Counted from the first letter of the stretch, positions 16,413 through 24,544 are shown. The stretch is 64,000 bases of DNA from Companilactobacillus farciminis KCTC 3681 = DSM 20184 (GCF_002706745.1 NZ_CP017702.1:2170001-2234000), one strand, 5' to 3'. Program-made: numbers and translations. The notes: generated by a model from the letters alone, not told the origin.

Positions 16413-17190
16413 TGCGATTATTTTCTAACACCTTTTGATAGAAGATAGCCATCGTCAATTGTTCATATGGTTGAAGCCAAATTGATAATAGTTCATGCGT
16501 TAAAGCATTCAAGATTTCCCAGAAGAAAAATTCAAGACATAGTGAGAAGTAAGCCCACTTATAGCCACGCATCAAGACTGAACTACGACTAAAACTAGAA
16601 AAGGCCATTCGTAAAGTCCATTTATTTTGATCAGCCACATCATCTTTAAAAATGAAAAAGGCCTGTGAAAAAATCATCAAGAACCAAATACCTGGAATAA
16701 TGTATAACATTAATCCAGCTTCTAAAAATAGTCCGAATAACGCCGTTATAAACAAAAGTGGAAAGAAATAACGACCAGAGAAAGCTTGTAGACTACCTTT
16801 TAAAGCATTGACTTGATAATCAGGGTTACGTAATTTATCAATCAAAGTGTATGAAACGCCGACACAAATCATAATAAAGAAAAACATAAAGGCGTAGACA
16901 GCAACACTAGTTTCAGGAGTTAACGTCAGCATGAAATCACTAGCTGAACTAGGATCATTTGCCATGCTAGCAGAAATTTCTGATAGTCGTTGACTAGCTT
17001 GAGATGGATCAGCTAAATTAACATTTAAATTAGCCATCCACGTTGTGTAAATTTTAGTTCCAAAGTACACTGCCAAAAATCTCAAAAGAATCGGAATGAC
17101 ATTAAGAGAAATATTCCCTTTAATATCTTTTCGAAAAGCTCTGTGGGCTTCACGTCTGATCTCCAAGGCAGATATTCGATTATTATTCAT
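16405..17190 (-). CDS. DUF975 family membrane protein
   Basis: A 261-residue protein starting with the charged block EIRREAHRAFRKDIKGNISL, the DUF975 signature (an R-x-x-A-R/H...L-KGN motif before TM1). About five to six hydrophobic segments follow, including AVYAFMFFFIMICVGVSYTL and ALFGLFLEAGLMLYIIPGIW. The ribosome site is GAGGG. No enzymatic motif is visible. The family is widespread in Firmicutes membranes with no settled function. It lies downstream of, and on the same strand as, the padR-HAAS-DUF4097 operon, but ~60 bases separate them. Confidence 0.78.
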   Translation of the reverse strand: MNNNRISALEIRREAHRAFRKDIKGNISLNVIPILLRFLAVYFGTKIYTTWMANLNVNLADPSQASQRLSEISASMANDPSSASDFMLTLTPETSVAVYAFMFFFIMICVGVSYTLIDKLRNPDYQVNALKGSLQAFSGRYFFPLLFITALFGLFLEAGLMLYIIPGIWFLMIFSQAFFIFKDDVADQNKWTLRMAFSSFSRSSVLMRGYKWAYFSLCLEFFFWEILNALTHELLSIWLQPYEQLTMAIFYQKVLENNRKK

Positions 17191-17249
17191 CTATATCCCT
17201 CACAATTACAATAACGCCATTATAACAAAGATAATTAATAGCTACTAAT

Positions 17250-18182
17250 TTACTTGATTGTAATTGAGCCTTTGGTTGCTTTGACAGTCAACAAGTTACT
17301 TGCATCGACTTTATTTTGATACTCATGACCATAATCCTTATCCATAACTCTAACTACACCATCTGCTGTAGTTAAATCTGAACCATCTGATGTGATGTCA
17401 CTACCAGTAAAGTGTCCGTCACTAAAAATACGGAAATCATTTTTATTCATAAAAACCACTTTATCCATCGTAATACGACCGTGATTTGATAAAGAATTCA
17501 TTGTATCCAAATTAGATTGTTTCACTTTCAAAGCAGATTCATTTAGATTGACACTAGTTTTAACTAACGTTGAATTCTTTATAATAACGTCAGAATATTG
17601 ATTGGCAACTAGGGTCATATTACTTATTTTTGAATTTTCCACTTCAAAATTAGCATCATACAAATTGATCTTGTCTAAATTATTTATCGTTGCGTTTTTG
17701 ATATAAAGTTGTGCATCATAATCCATATCTTTTGCGGTTTTAACGAGATGTTCTATCGTTACGTCATTAATATATATAGCACTATTGGCTAATCGTAGAC
17801 TGACATTATCAAGGGTCTTATCCATTGGGATCGTGATAGTTACTTTAGCACGTCCTAATACATCAACACCAACGTGCTTATTTTTCTTTTTACCAGTAAT
17901 AGTCAAAGTATCATTTCTCACTTTGTAACTTGGCATCTGTGACTTATCGCCATCGACATGGATTTTATAACGGTCACCCAATTTAAAATTAACATTTGTG
18001 TCTCGACCTTCAACATAGACATTTTTAAAATCAGATAATGGATAGGTTTCATCAACGCTTTGTGCCACTTTGAAGCCATGATCCCAAACAACGGAACGAT
18101 TGGCTCCCATCAAAACACCACCTAGTAGAAGAATTCCACCAATTATTAATAAATAAAAACCTGTTACGAAATACTTACGCAT
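17250..18182 (-). CDS. DUF4097-type envelope protein
   Basis: A 310-residue protein with one N-terminal TM segment (FYLLIIGGILLLGGVLMG, residues 9-26) followed by a long beta-rich extracytoplasmic domain in which short N/D-rich strands repeat (FEVENSKISNMTL, VIIKNSTLVKTSV and similar). This right-handed beta-repeat pattern is that of DUF4097 (LiaG-like) proteins. Its start overlaps the stop of the HAAS gene. In padR-HAAS-DUF4097 operons the three genes are a recurrent set thought to monitor the envelope; that role is inferred from context. Confidence 0.8.
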   Translation of the reverse strand: MRKYFVTGFYLLIIGGILLLGGVLMGANRSVVWDHGFKVAQSVDETYPLSDFKNVYVEGRDTNVNFKLGDRYKIHVDGDKSQMPSYKVRNDTLTITGKKKNKHVGVDVLGRAKVTITIPMDKTLDNVSLRLANSAIYINDVTIEHLVKTAKDMDYDAQLYIKNATINNLDKINLYDANFEVENSKISNMTLVANQYSDVIIKNSTLVKTSVNLNESALKVKQSNLDTMNSLSNHGRITMDKVVFMNKNDFRIFSDGHFTGSDITSDGSDLTTADGVVRVMDKDYGHEYQNKVDASNLLTVKATKGSITIK

Positions 18183-18837
18183 TAGTCTTATCCCCTTTCA
18201 TCGGTGTTTTACGTCCATAAAGTAACTTTTTACCTAACCAACGGAAGAAGATAACTACTACGCTAAAGCACCACTTAACTAGCGCTATAACGATAGGAAT
18301 CAAGAAAAAATCTACTCCCAAGATCAATAAACCAATTCCAACATAGAAAATAGTCGTCCAAAATGATTGGAAAATGACTGATAGACCGATAAAGATAGCT
18401 CCAATACCGCCAACGACCGACATTGCTACCAAGAATAGGAATAGTAGGATCATAAAAACAATCATTCCAAAGAAAGTCAAAATCAGAGGAATTAAAACAA
18501 TAGCAATCATAATCGCTACTGGAGAAGCCATTAAAGCCAAAATAACTAATCCTATCATTTTCAAATTACGTGAAGCGCGTTCATTGCTAGTGATTTGCCC
18601 ATTATTAATATTTTGATAATTTTCTTCAGACATCTTAATTGAATAATCTGCTAAGACCTTTCGAGCTAAATGTTTGGGTGTACCTAGCTCATTAATTATT
18701 TTGTCCGAACTTTGCAAATCAGCATCGATCATATACTCACGATAAAATTCAATAACATCAGCTTGTTCTTTTTCATCCAATTGGTGCAAATAAATCCTAA
18801 ATTCATCAATATACGAATCTATTGCCTTATTCTTCAT
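18175..18837 (-). CDS. HAAS/DUF1700 domain membrane protein
   Basis: A 220-residue protein. Residues 1-65 form a helical cytoplasmic domain (YIDEFRIYLHQLDEKEQADV, later IINELGTPKHLARKVLADY) typical of HAAS/DUF1700. Four hydrophobic segments follow between about 93 and 205. The gene overlaps padR upstream by eleven bases or so and DUF4097 downstream by eight, so all three are co-translated. Family members are found almost exclusively beside PadR regulators. No catalytic residues are visible. Confidence 0.85.
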   Translation of the reverse strand: MKNKAIDSYIDEFRIYLHQLDEKEQADVIEFYREYMIDADLQSSDKIINELGTPKHLARKVLADYSIKMSEENYQNINNGQITSNERASRNLKMIGLVILALMASPVAIMIAIVLIPLILTFFGMIVFMILLFLFLVAMSVVGGIGAIFIGLSVIFQSFWTTIFYVGIGLLILGVDFFLIPIVIALVKWCFSVVVIFFRWLGKKLLYGRKTPMKGDKTNA

Positions 18838-19144
18838 TTTTCCCCTCCAAGATAGCGTCTGTGGCTGCCTTTAATTCCTGCCAGTTGACTTTGATCTGTT
18901 CCAAATGTTCTCTGCCTAAATCTGTTATTTGATAATAGCGACGATTTCTACCTTCGTAAGCCTCATCGTATGTACTCAACCACTCTTCTTTTTTCAAACG
19001 ACGGAGAATGGGATACATCGTTGATTCTGAAATGGGAAAACTCTTCTTTATCTCACGAGTAATCGCATAACCGTAGTAATCTTGCGTAGTTAACAGAGCT
19101 AAAACTGAACCTTCAAGGATCTCAGTCGAAACTTGAATTGCCAT
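18827..19144 (-). CDS. PadR family regulator
   Basis: A 105-residue PadR-s1 protein. Core motifs: LEGSVLALLTTQDYYGYAIT (helix 1), SESTMYPILRRLKKEEWLST (recognition helix) and the wing GRNRRYYQITDLGREHL, followed by a single dimerisation helix. It heads the operon with HAAS and DUF4097 genes. A perfect TATACG-C-CGTATA palindrome 24 bases upstream of its start is the likely autoregulatory operator. The ligand is unknown. Confidence 0.93.
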   Translation of the reverse strand: MAIQVSTEILEGSVLALLTTQDYYGYAITREIKKSFPISESTMYPILRRLKKEEWLSTYDEAYEGRNRRYYQITDLGREHLEQIKVNWQELKAATDAILEGKNEE

Positions 19145-19167
19145 ATTATCTCCTCATTTCTCAATAC

Positions 19168-19180
19168 TATACGCCGTATA
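19168..19180. promoter_or_regulatory. Candidate PadR operator
   Basis: TATACG-C-CGTATA, a perfect 13-base palindrome 24 bases upstream of the padR start. PadR proteins commonly bind short AT-flanked dyads in their own promoters; binding here is inferred. Confidence 0.55.
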
Positions 19181-19296
19181 ATATCATTTCAGTAACAATA
19201 TATTATAAATAACATTATATGTCAATTTTTATAGACTAAAAACAACGAATAAACGGCGATGTATTAACATCAAAAATATTTTTTGATAAATAAACC

Positions 19297-19325
19297 TTGA
19301 CATTATTTATTCTAGGCCGTACGAT
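19297..19325 (+). promoter_or_regulatory. Promoter of the amino-acid ABC transporter leader
   Basis: TTGACA (19297-19302), 17-base spacer, TACGAT (19320-19325), about 35 bases before T-box stem I. Confidence 0.75.
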
Positions 19326-19359
19326 AGTTGCAACATTTCAAACAAATATAAAAAACGAC

Positions 19360-19697
19360 GACAGAAGAGTAACTGAGTTAACTAGTCCAGAGAATCAACG
19401 TTGGTGCGAGTTGATCTAGTCCTTGGCGAAACACATCTGTAAGTTGAATGATTGAATCAAGTAGGTCATTTCGGTAGCACCGTTAAAGCTGAAGTTATTG
19501 TAACTTCGTGAGCCTAATATCGTGAGGTATTAGGAACCAGAGGTGGAACCGCGAATATTCGCCCTCTTAGTCTTTTGACTAGGAGGGTATTTTTTTACAA
19601 TAACTTCTTGAGGTTAGTGTTGTGAGATACTAACGAACTCGAGGTGGAACCACGTCAAGACGTCCTCTAGCTATATGCTAGTGGGCGTTTTTTTATA
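19360..19697 (+). promoter_or_regulatory. T-box leader with one stem I and two antiterminator/terminator modules
   Basis: Stem I starts at ACAGA (19361), has the AGAGA bulge and the loop TTGGTGCGA, and closes with TCTGT (19436-19440). Its specifier loop reads GAA-A-CAC-A, matching GAA-G-TGG-G in the trpS leader of this window, so the specifier is CAC (19432-19434), His. Two T-box sequences follow: AGGTGGAACCGCG (19541) with terminator CCCTCTTAGTC/GACTAGGAGGG, and GAGGTGGAACCACG (19641) with terminator ACGTCCTCTAGC/GCTAGTGGGCGT. Only one stem I is visible. His specificity is inferred; the two-module layout is read directly. Confidence 0.85.
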
Positions 19698-19719
19698 TTT
19701 GAAAAAGGGGAGAGATATT

Positions 19720-20373
19720 ATGATGAATTACATTTTTGAAATTTTACCGTCACTACTAAGTGGTACGGTAATGACTTTGAAAGTTTTCTTCTGGACACTT
19801 GTTTGTTCATTACCATTAGGAGTTTTGGTATCACTAGGACGCAGCTCCAAATTTAAACCACTCAGTTGGATCATTTCCTTTTACATCTGGGTCATGCGAG
19901 GAACTCCTTTACTACTGCAATTAATTTTCGTTTTCTACGGCTTACCTAACATGCCATTTGCACATATCGTTTTTGAAAGATACGACGCCGCATTGTTTGC
20001 TTTTATTCTTAACTACACTGCTTACTTTGCCGAAATCTTCCGTGGTGGTTTTTCAACCGTCAGCAAGGGGCAATTCGAAGGTGCTAAAGTTCTTGGGCTT
20101 AGTTATTGGCAAACGATTCGAAAAATCATCATTCCACAAGTTGTCAAAATCGTCTTACCTTCAATTGGTAACGAAGTCATCAACTTAGTTAAGGATTCAT
20201 CTTTAGTTTACGTAATTGGTTTAGGCGACTTGCTTCGTGCCGGAAATATCGCCAGTTCACGTGATGTTACCCTACTTCCATTAGTCTTAGTTGGTATCAT
20301 TTACTTACTATTAACATTAATTTGTACTTGGGTACTAAAAGTTCTAGAAAAACGTTTCAGTTATTACCGTTAG
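19720..20373 (+). CDS. Amino-acid ABC transporter permease (histidine predicted)
   Basis: A 217-residue HisM/HisQ-type permease starting at the ATG at 19720 behind GGGGAGAGA; the longer frame overlaps the leader terminator and is rejected. It has five TM segments, the N-terminal LLSGTVMTLKVFFWTLVCSL and the coupling motif EIFRGGFSTVSKGQFEGAKV with LGLSYWQTIRKIIIPQ (the EAA loop). It is the first gene of a permease-ATPase-binding protein operon under the T-box leader. Substrate inferred from the CAC specifier; otherwise a polar amino acid. Confidence 0.9.
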   Translation: MMNYIFEILPSLLSGTVMTLKVFFWTLVCSLPLGVLVSLGRSSKFKPLSWIISFYIWVMRGTPLLLQLIFVFYGLPNMPFAHIVFERYDAALFAFILNYTAYFAEIFRGGFSTVSKGQFEGAKVLGLSYWQTIRKIIIPQVVKIVLPSIGNEVINLVKDSSLVYVIGLGDLLRAGNIASSRDVTLLPLVLVGIIYLLLTLICTWVLKVLEKRFSYYR

Positions 20374-20385
20374 GAGAGAGAAAAT

Positions 20386-21024
20386 ATGTTGAAATTAAAT
20401 AATATTACTAAAAGCTTTGATGGCAAGACCATCTTAAATAATTTAAACCTTGAAGTTAAAGACAATTCAATTTTAAGCATCGTTGGACCTAGTGGTGCTG
20501 GTAAAACTACTCTCTTGCGTTGTATCGCTGGACTAGAAAAAATCGATTCTGGTAGTTTTATTCTCAACGACAAACCATTTGATCCTTTCGACGAATCAGT
20601 CAAAGAACGTGTCGTCGGCGTCGTCTTCCAAGATTTCAATCTCTTCCCTCATCTATCCGTTATGGAAAACGTTGCTTTGGCTCCTCAAATGGTTTTAAAA
20701 CAAGACAAACAAACTGTTGAAAAAAACGTTAATGAACTTTTAGATCAATTAGGCTTAACTAGTCTCAAAAACCAATATCCTTTCGAACTATCTGGTGGTC
20801 AAAAACAACGTGTCGCTATCGCCCGTGCTTTAGCCATGAAACCTCAAATCCTCTGTTATGACGAACCAACTTCAGCATTGGACCCCAGTCTTCGTGACAC
20901 CGTAGCTCAAGTTATTTTGGACTTGAAAAAAACTGGTATCACTCAAATCGTTATCACCCACGATCCTGATTTTGCCAAAAAGATTGCCGATCAATTACTA
21001 GAAGTAAAACCACTGAACAATTAA
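20386..21024 (+). CDS. Amino-acid ABC transporter ATP-binding protein
   Basis: A 212-residue GlnQ/HisP-type ATPase. Walker A is GPSGAGKTTL (about 32), Q-loop VFQDFNLFPHLSVMENV (about 79), signature LSGGQKQRVAIARALAMKP (about 130), Walker B ILCYDEPTSALDP and H-loop VITHDPDFA. Slightly shorter than the ~240 usual for the family, with a brief C-terminus after the H-loop. AGGAGAG precedes the start, 12 bases after the permease stop. It drives the permease encoded upstream. Confidence 0.94.
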   Translation: MLKLNNITKSFDGKTILNNLNLEVKDNSILSIVGPSGAGKTTLLRCIAGLEKIDSGSFILNDKPFDPFDESVKERVVGVVFQDFNLFPHLSVMENVALAPQMVLKQDKQTVEKNVNELLDQLGLTSLKNQYPFELSGGQKQRVAIARALAMKPQILCYDEPTSALDPSLRDTVAQVILDLKKTGITQIVITHDPDFAKKIADQLLEVKPLNN

Positions 21025-21042
21025 TCATAGGGGGATTAAATT

Positions 21043-21894
21043 ATGAAGAAAAAAATATTACTATTCATGACCTTCTTAGCCTTCTTTGGTTTATTAGCTG
21101 GTTGTAGCGACAATAAGAAGTCAGTAGCTCAACAAGCCAACACAGCTGATACTTGGTCATCAATCAAAAAAAGAGGTCGTGTCATTATCGGTTTGGACGA
21201 TACCTTCGTTCCCATGGGCTTTCGTCAAAAAGATGGCAACTTAGTTGGATACGATATCGACCTAGCCAAAGCTGTTTTCAAACAATACGGCATCAAAGCC
21301 GATTTTCAACCAATCGACTGGAATATGAAGGAAACCGAATTAAGAAACCGTACAATTGATTTGATCTGGAACGGTTATACGATTACGCCTGCTCGTGAAA
21401 AACAATTGATGTTCTCACGTCCTTACATGGCTAATCGTCAAGTTCTCGTTACTAAAACCGACCAAAACATCACTTCTTTCAAAGGTATGAAAGGCAAAAC
21501 TCTTGGAGCTCAAACGAGTTCTTCTGGTGCCAGTCTGTTGGACGAACACCCTGCAATGTTAAAAAATTACATCAAGGATAAAACGCCCGTCCTCTATGAT
21601 TCCTTTAACAATGCCTTAATGGATCTAGATGCTAACCGAATCCAAGGACTTTTGATTGATAGTGTCTACGCTGGTTATTACATTAGTAAAGAAAAGAATC
21701 CTGATTCATACCGTATTACCCGTGGTGGCTTCGATGGTGAAGATTTCGCTGCTGGGATGCGAAAAGGTGACAAAACTTTGAAGAAAAAGATTGATCAAGG
21801 TTTACAAAACTTAGCCAACACTGGCGAATTACAACAGATCAATAAGAAATGGTTTGGAAATTCCGATAATTCATTGATTCAACCTGAAAAGTAA
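21043..21894 (+). CDS. Amino-acid ABC transporter substrate-binding lipoprotein
   Basis: A 283-residue lipoprotein with signal peptide and lipobox LAGC at residues 18-21. The SBP_bac_3 fold is marked by RGRVIIGLDDTFVPMGFRQK, then GYDIDLAKAVFKQYG and the hinge region RNRTIDLIWNGYTITPAREK. It binds its amino acid outside the membrane and delivers it to the permease. The R in TPAREK and D in GFDGEDFAAG positions fit alpha-amino-acid recognition. It is the third gene of the T-box operon and ends at a bidirectional terminator. Confidence 0.93.
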   Translation: MKKKILLFMTFLAFFGLLAGCSDNKKSVAQQANTADTWSSIKKRGRVIIGLDDTFVPMGFRQKDGNLVGYDIDLAKAVFKQYGIKADFQPIDWNMKETELRNRTIDLIWNGYTITPAREKQLMFSRPYMANRQVLVTKTDQNITSFKGMKGKTLGAQTSSSGASLLDEHPAMLKNYIKDKTPVLYDSFNNALMDLDANRIQGLLIDSVYAGYYISKEKNPDSYRITRGGFDGEDFAAGMRKGDKTLKKKIDQGLQNLANTGELQQINKKWFGNSDNSLIQPEK

Positions 21895-21895
21895 A

Positions 21896-21937
21896 AAAAC
21901 TCGTTAGACCTCACATTGAAGTCTAACGAGTTTTATT
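21896..21937. terminator. Bidirectional terminator
   Basis: AACTCGTTAGAC / GTCTAACGAGTT arms with flanking A- and T-runs, between the convergent binding-protein and ADP-ribosylglycohydrolase genes. Confidence 0.9.
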
Positions 21938-22874
21938 TTTCTGACGCTTCTTTTTTAGCAAATGGTTTAATAAATTTATCTAACAGTGGCTTGTTTTGTA
22001 ACTGGCTCTTCCAATCATCATTGATATGATCACTCAAATTTTCGCAACTAGCTAATGTAGCAGTAATACTGGCAATCGTATCAGTATCCTCACCCAAATT
22101 AACTGCTAAAATAACTGCTCCGTCAATACTTGTAGAGTTTAAAACACTCCACGTACTAGCTAACAACGTATCTACGACATAACCACTAGATTTAATTTCT
22201 TTTCTCAAAGTTGTTGCAAAGTCTGGTTGAAACATTGCTTCAAAATAAGAAAGCTCCTTCAACTCATCAAAGCGCCCTTGCAAGGCTTGTGTTAGTCTGT
22301 TTGGCAAATTGTCTAAACTGGATCTTAAAGAACAACCATTTAATAAATCATGAATAATTTCTAAATAAATATAACTAGCAACAATACTTCTAGGATGACG
22401 GTGCGTCAAGCTAGTGTACTCACGTTCTAAATCGAGACGTTTGCTGATGTCCTTTTCGTTTGCCAAATGAATTGCCAAAGGCGCTAATCTCATCAAAGCT
22501 CCATTCCCATTAGCCTCAACACTTGGATCACCACATTCTAAGGCTGGATAATGATTAACTGACCAATTACGCAAGGCCTTGGCACAAGTATTACCAATTC
22601 CAAATGCTACACCATTAGGCGTATATTCATTGTGGAACATGTAATTAACGAACTTTTGCATCAAGTCATCATAACTTTTATTTGTCATTAAATTCTCAAT
22701 TAAAGGCAAGGTAAAAGATGTATCATCTGACCAGCTTCCAGCAGGTTGTTCCCAAGTACCCGTAGTCATTGAGTCGATATAATATGAATCTCTCTTTTCA
22801 AATTCGACTGGGACTCCCAATGCATCCCCAACTACACCAGCATAAAGAATATTCTCTATTTGGTACGCTCGCAT
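21933..22874 (-). CDS. ADP-ribosylglycohydrolase family protein
   Basis: A 313-residue DraG/ARH-type protein. Metal and ribose site motifs are intact: GDALGVPVEFEK (residues ~17-28), GSWSDDTSFTL (~46-56) with the Asp pair, GNGALMRLAPLA (~146) and GEDTDTIASITATLA (~262). Such enzymes hydrolyse ADP-ribose from modified arginine or other acceptors, or act on related ADP-ribosyl compounds. It is transcribed alone behind GGGAG. A SirTM-like sirtuin, a possible ADP-ribosylating enzyme, lies 39 kb away; no direct link is shown. The substrate is unknown. Confidence 0.9.
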   Translation of the reverse strand: MRAYQIENILYAGVVGDALGVPVEFEKRDSYYIDSMTTGTWEQPAGSWSDDTSFTLPLIENLMTNKSYDDLMQKFVNYMFHNEYTPNGVAFGIGNTCAKALRNWSVNHYPALECGDPSVEANGNGALMRLAPLAIHLANEKDISKRLDLEREYTSLTHRHPRSIVASYIYLEIIHDLLNGCSLRSSLDNLPNRLTQALQGRFDELKELSYFEAMFQPDFATTLRKEIKSSGYVVDTLLASTWSVLNSTSIDGAVILAVNLGEDTDTIASITATLASCENLSDHINDDWKSQLQNKPLLDKFIKPFAKKEASEK

Positions 22875-22891
22875 CCAAATTCATCTCCCAT

Positions 22892-22922
22892 CAAAAAACT
22901 GAGACTAAATTTTAGTCTCAGT
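22892..22922 (-). terminator. Terminator of the 32-residue peptide gene
   Basis: Minus strand: ACTGAGACTAAA and TTTAGTCTCAGT, perfect arms followed by TTTTTTG. It lies ~60 bases past the small ORF stop, which supports that ORF as a transcribed unit. Confidence 0.8.
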
Positions 22923-22981
22923 CTGATTCTTCTATATATTAAGAATACTACATTTTTTCCCATCTATAAGCACGTTTAATC

Positions 22982-23080
22982 CTAAAAAATTAAAAGAAGT
23001 ACCGCTAAAATAATCCCGAATGCGGCTAACCAACCGACTTTTTTCTTGTCATTGTTGGTCTTTGGTAATTTTTTATTCAT
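22982..23080 (-). CDS. Small single-TM membrane peptide (32 residues)
   Basis: An ATG at 23080 opens 32 codons ending TAG. The peptide has a basic N-terminus (MNKKLPKTNNDKKKVG) followed by one hydrophobic helix (WLAAFGIILAVLLLIF) that ends the protein. A strong GGAGG lies nine bases before the ATG, and a perfect terminator hairpin follows at 22892-22922, so the gene has its own translation and termination signals. I do not recognise the family. Topology suggests an N-in small membrane protein, perhaps a modulator of a larger membrane complex. Confidence 0.65.
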   Translation of the reverse strand: MNKKLPKTNNDKKKVGWLAAFGIILAVLLLIF

Positions 23081-23284
23081 AAGCATATACCTCCATGCCC
23101 TAGAAAAGTTATATCATCTTATGAATCAGATGAAAAGGCTTTTTTGACAATTTGAGCAATTATTATTTTAGGATTTTGCAGATTATTAAGGAATTAATAT
23201 CTCTTTTAAAAACGATTTCACGAGCATTCTCCGAACATTTCAGTATAATTAAAGTATAAACATAAAGGAGTTATTACTAAAACC

Positions 23285-23758
23285 ATGGAAAAAAAGAATC
23301 GTGTTTACTTAGCAGGCCCATTTTTCAGTGATCAACAAGTCAAACGTCTAGATGACGTTCAAGCTCTTTTGGAACAAAATCCTACTATTGGTGACGTTTT
23401 CCGTCCCGGTAAGCATGCCTACGATGCTGCTGAATTTGGCTCATTCGAATGGCAAACAGCTGTCTTCAAACATGATGTAAACAATATTAATGTTTCAGAT
23501 GTAGTCGTTGCAATGTTAGACTATAAAATAGAAGAAAACGAGTTTGAACCAGACTCTGGAACTGTTTGGGAATGTGGCTATGCAGCAGCTCACAACATCC
23601 CTGTCATTGGCGTTAGAAATATTGATGATCAACCACTTAATTTAATGCTAGCTGCCAGTTTAACTGCTTTCTTTAATGGTTCTAAAAACATTCAAGACAT
23701 CAAAGATTATGATTTCAATTCATTGATGACTCGTTATGAAAATGTAAAAGTGTTCTAG
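23285..23758 (+). CDS. ntd: Nucleoside 2-deoxyribosyltransferase
   Basis: A 157-residue enzyme that moves 2'-deoxyribose between bases (class I/II NDT), used in deoxynucleoside salvage typical of lactobacilli. Signature elements: VYLAGPFFSDQQ near the start, FRPGKHAYD, VVVAMLDY and the catalytic-Glu motif PDSGTVWECGYAAAH (about residues 94-108), where E is the nucleophile. Length matches L. leichmannii NDT. AAGGAG precedes the ATG and a TATAAT-like box lies upstream. A TetR gene follows after 11 bases and may be co-transcribed. Confidence 0.94.
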   Translation: MEKKNRVYLAGPFFSDQQVKRLDDVQALLEQNPTIGDVFRPGKHAYDAAEFGSFEWQTAVFKHDVNNINVSDVVVAMLDYKIEENEFEPDSGTVWECGYAAAHNIPVIGVRNIDDQPLNLMLAASLTAFFNGSKNIQDIKDYDFNSLMTRYENVKVF

Positions 23759-23769
23759 GAGGAACAAAA

Positions 23770-24321
23770 ATGTCACAAGTAACACAACGAACAGAAAAAT
23801 CGATTATCACAGCGATAATTTCCCTACTTCAAAAGAAACCATTCGAAAAAATCACTGTTGGTGATATTTGTGACGAGGCTCTAATTAACCATAGTACCTT
23901 CTACCGCTACTTTAGTGATAAATATGAATTGCTACATTCAGTCTTTTCTTACCTATTGGATGACTTGATCAACAACACTTCCAACGCGAAGACAATTGTT
24001 TATCAAATCGCTGACTTCATGGAAAAGAATAGCAATTTTATCCACCATATTTCACCACAATATCAAACAAAAGCTAATCTCTACCCTGAGTTTAGAAGCA
24101 TTCTCCAGGATATTGTCAAAACTAAAAGTAAAGATCCTAATAGTCAAAAAGATCCTCTAATCAAAATGATTACCGAATCAGATGCACCCGAATTAATGAT
24201 CAGTTTCATTGTTGGTGGTTTGATTGGATTAGTTGAATACTTAGAAGATAATGATTTCAAAGTTTCCCGAACCAAGTTTATCGAGTTTACTGAGAACTTC
24301 TTCACCAAATGGTCTAAATAA
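23770..24321 (+). CDS. TetR/AcrR family regulator
   Basis: A 183-residue TetR protein. Residues 8-55 form the DNA-binding domain with helix-turn-helix ITVGDICDEALINHSTFYRY followed by FSDKYELL. The C-terminal ~120 residues are helical and ligand binding. AGGAGG overlaps the upstream ntd stop region, so translation follows directly. It ends at a terminator (24333-24372), beyond which lies repeat copy C. The target is unknown; neighbouring MFS and ntd genes are candidates. Confidence 0.9.
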   Translation: MSQVTQRTEKSIITAIISLLQKKPFEKITVGDICDEALINHSTFYRYFSDKYELLHSVFSYLLDDLINNTSNAKTIVYQIADFMEKNSNFIHHISPQYQTKANLYPEFRSILQDIVKTKSKDPNSQKDPLIKMITESDAPELMISFIVGGLIGLVEYLEDNDFKVSRTKFIEFTENFFTKWSK

Positions 24322-24332
24322 GATTTTATCTA

Positions 24333-24372
24333 CCTCATCAAAGTGATTAATTCATTTTGATGGGGTTTTTAT
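24333..24372 (+). terminator. Terminator of ntd-tetR
   Basis: CCTCATCAAA / TTTGATGGGG arms followed by TTTTTATTTG. Confidence 0.85.
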
Positions 24373-24378
24373 TTGATT

Positions 24379-24544
24379 CCGTCCTCCATGGCAAAGCAAG
24401 TTTGGCTGGAACAATGTGGGCACGACTTGGAGCCTTTGCTAAGACCAAAACCGGGCAAAGTCTTCAAGCTCGACCTTTCACTAGGCAATAAATTGCCAAG
24501 AGAAATTTCACATTTGAGCCAATTTGCTTTGCCATTCCGGACTA
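24379..24544 (+). repeat. Structured intergenic repeat, copy C (full length)
   Basis: About 166 bp, almost identical to copy E (47998-48163, opposite orientation) except in the basal stem. Here the stem is ATGGCAAAGCAA paired with TTGCTTTGCCAT; in copy E it is ATAGCAAAGAAA paired with TTTCTTTGCTAT. Inner stem AATGTG/CACATT; hairpin 2 CTTGGAGCCTTTGC/GCAAAGTCTTCAAG; hairpin 3 TTTCACT-A-GGCAAT/ATTGCC-A-AGAGAAA. It lies between a terminator and an MFS gene, with no ORF. Confidence 0.92.
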
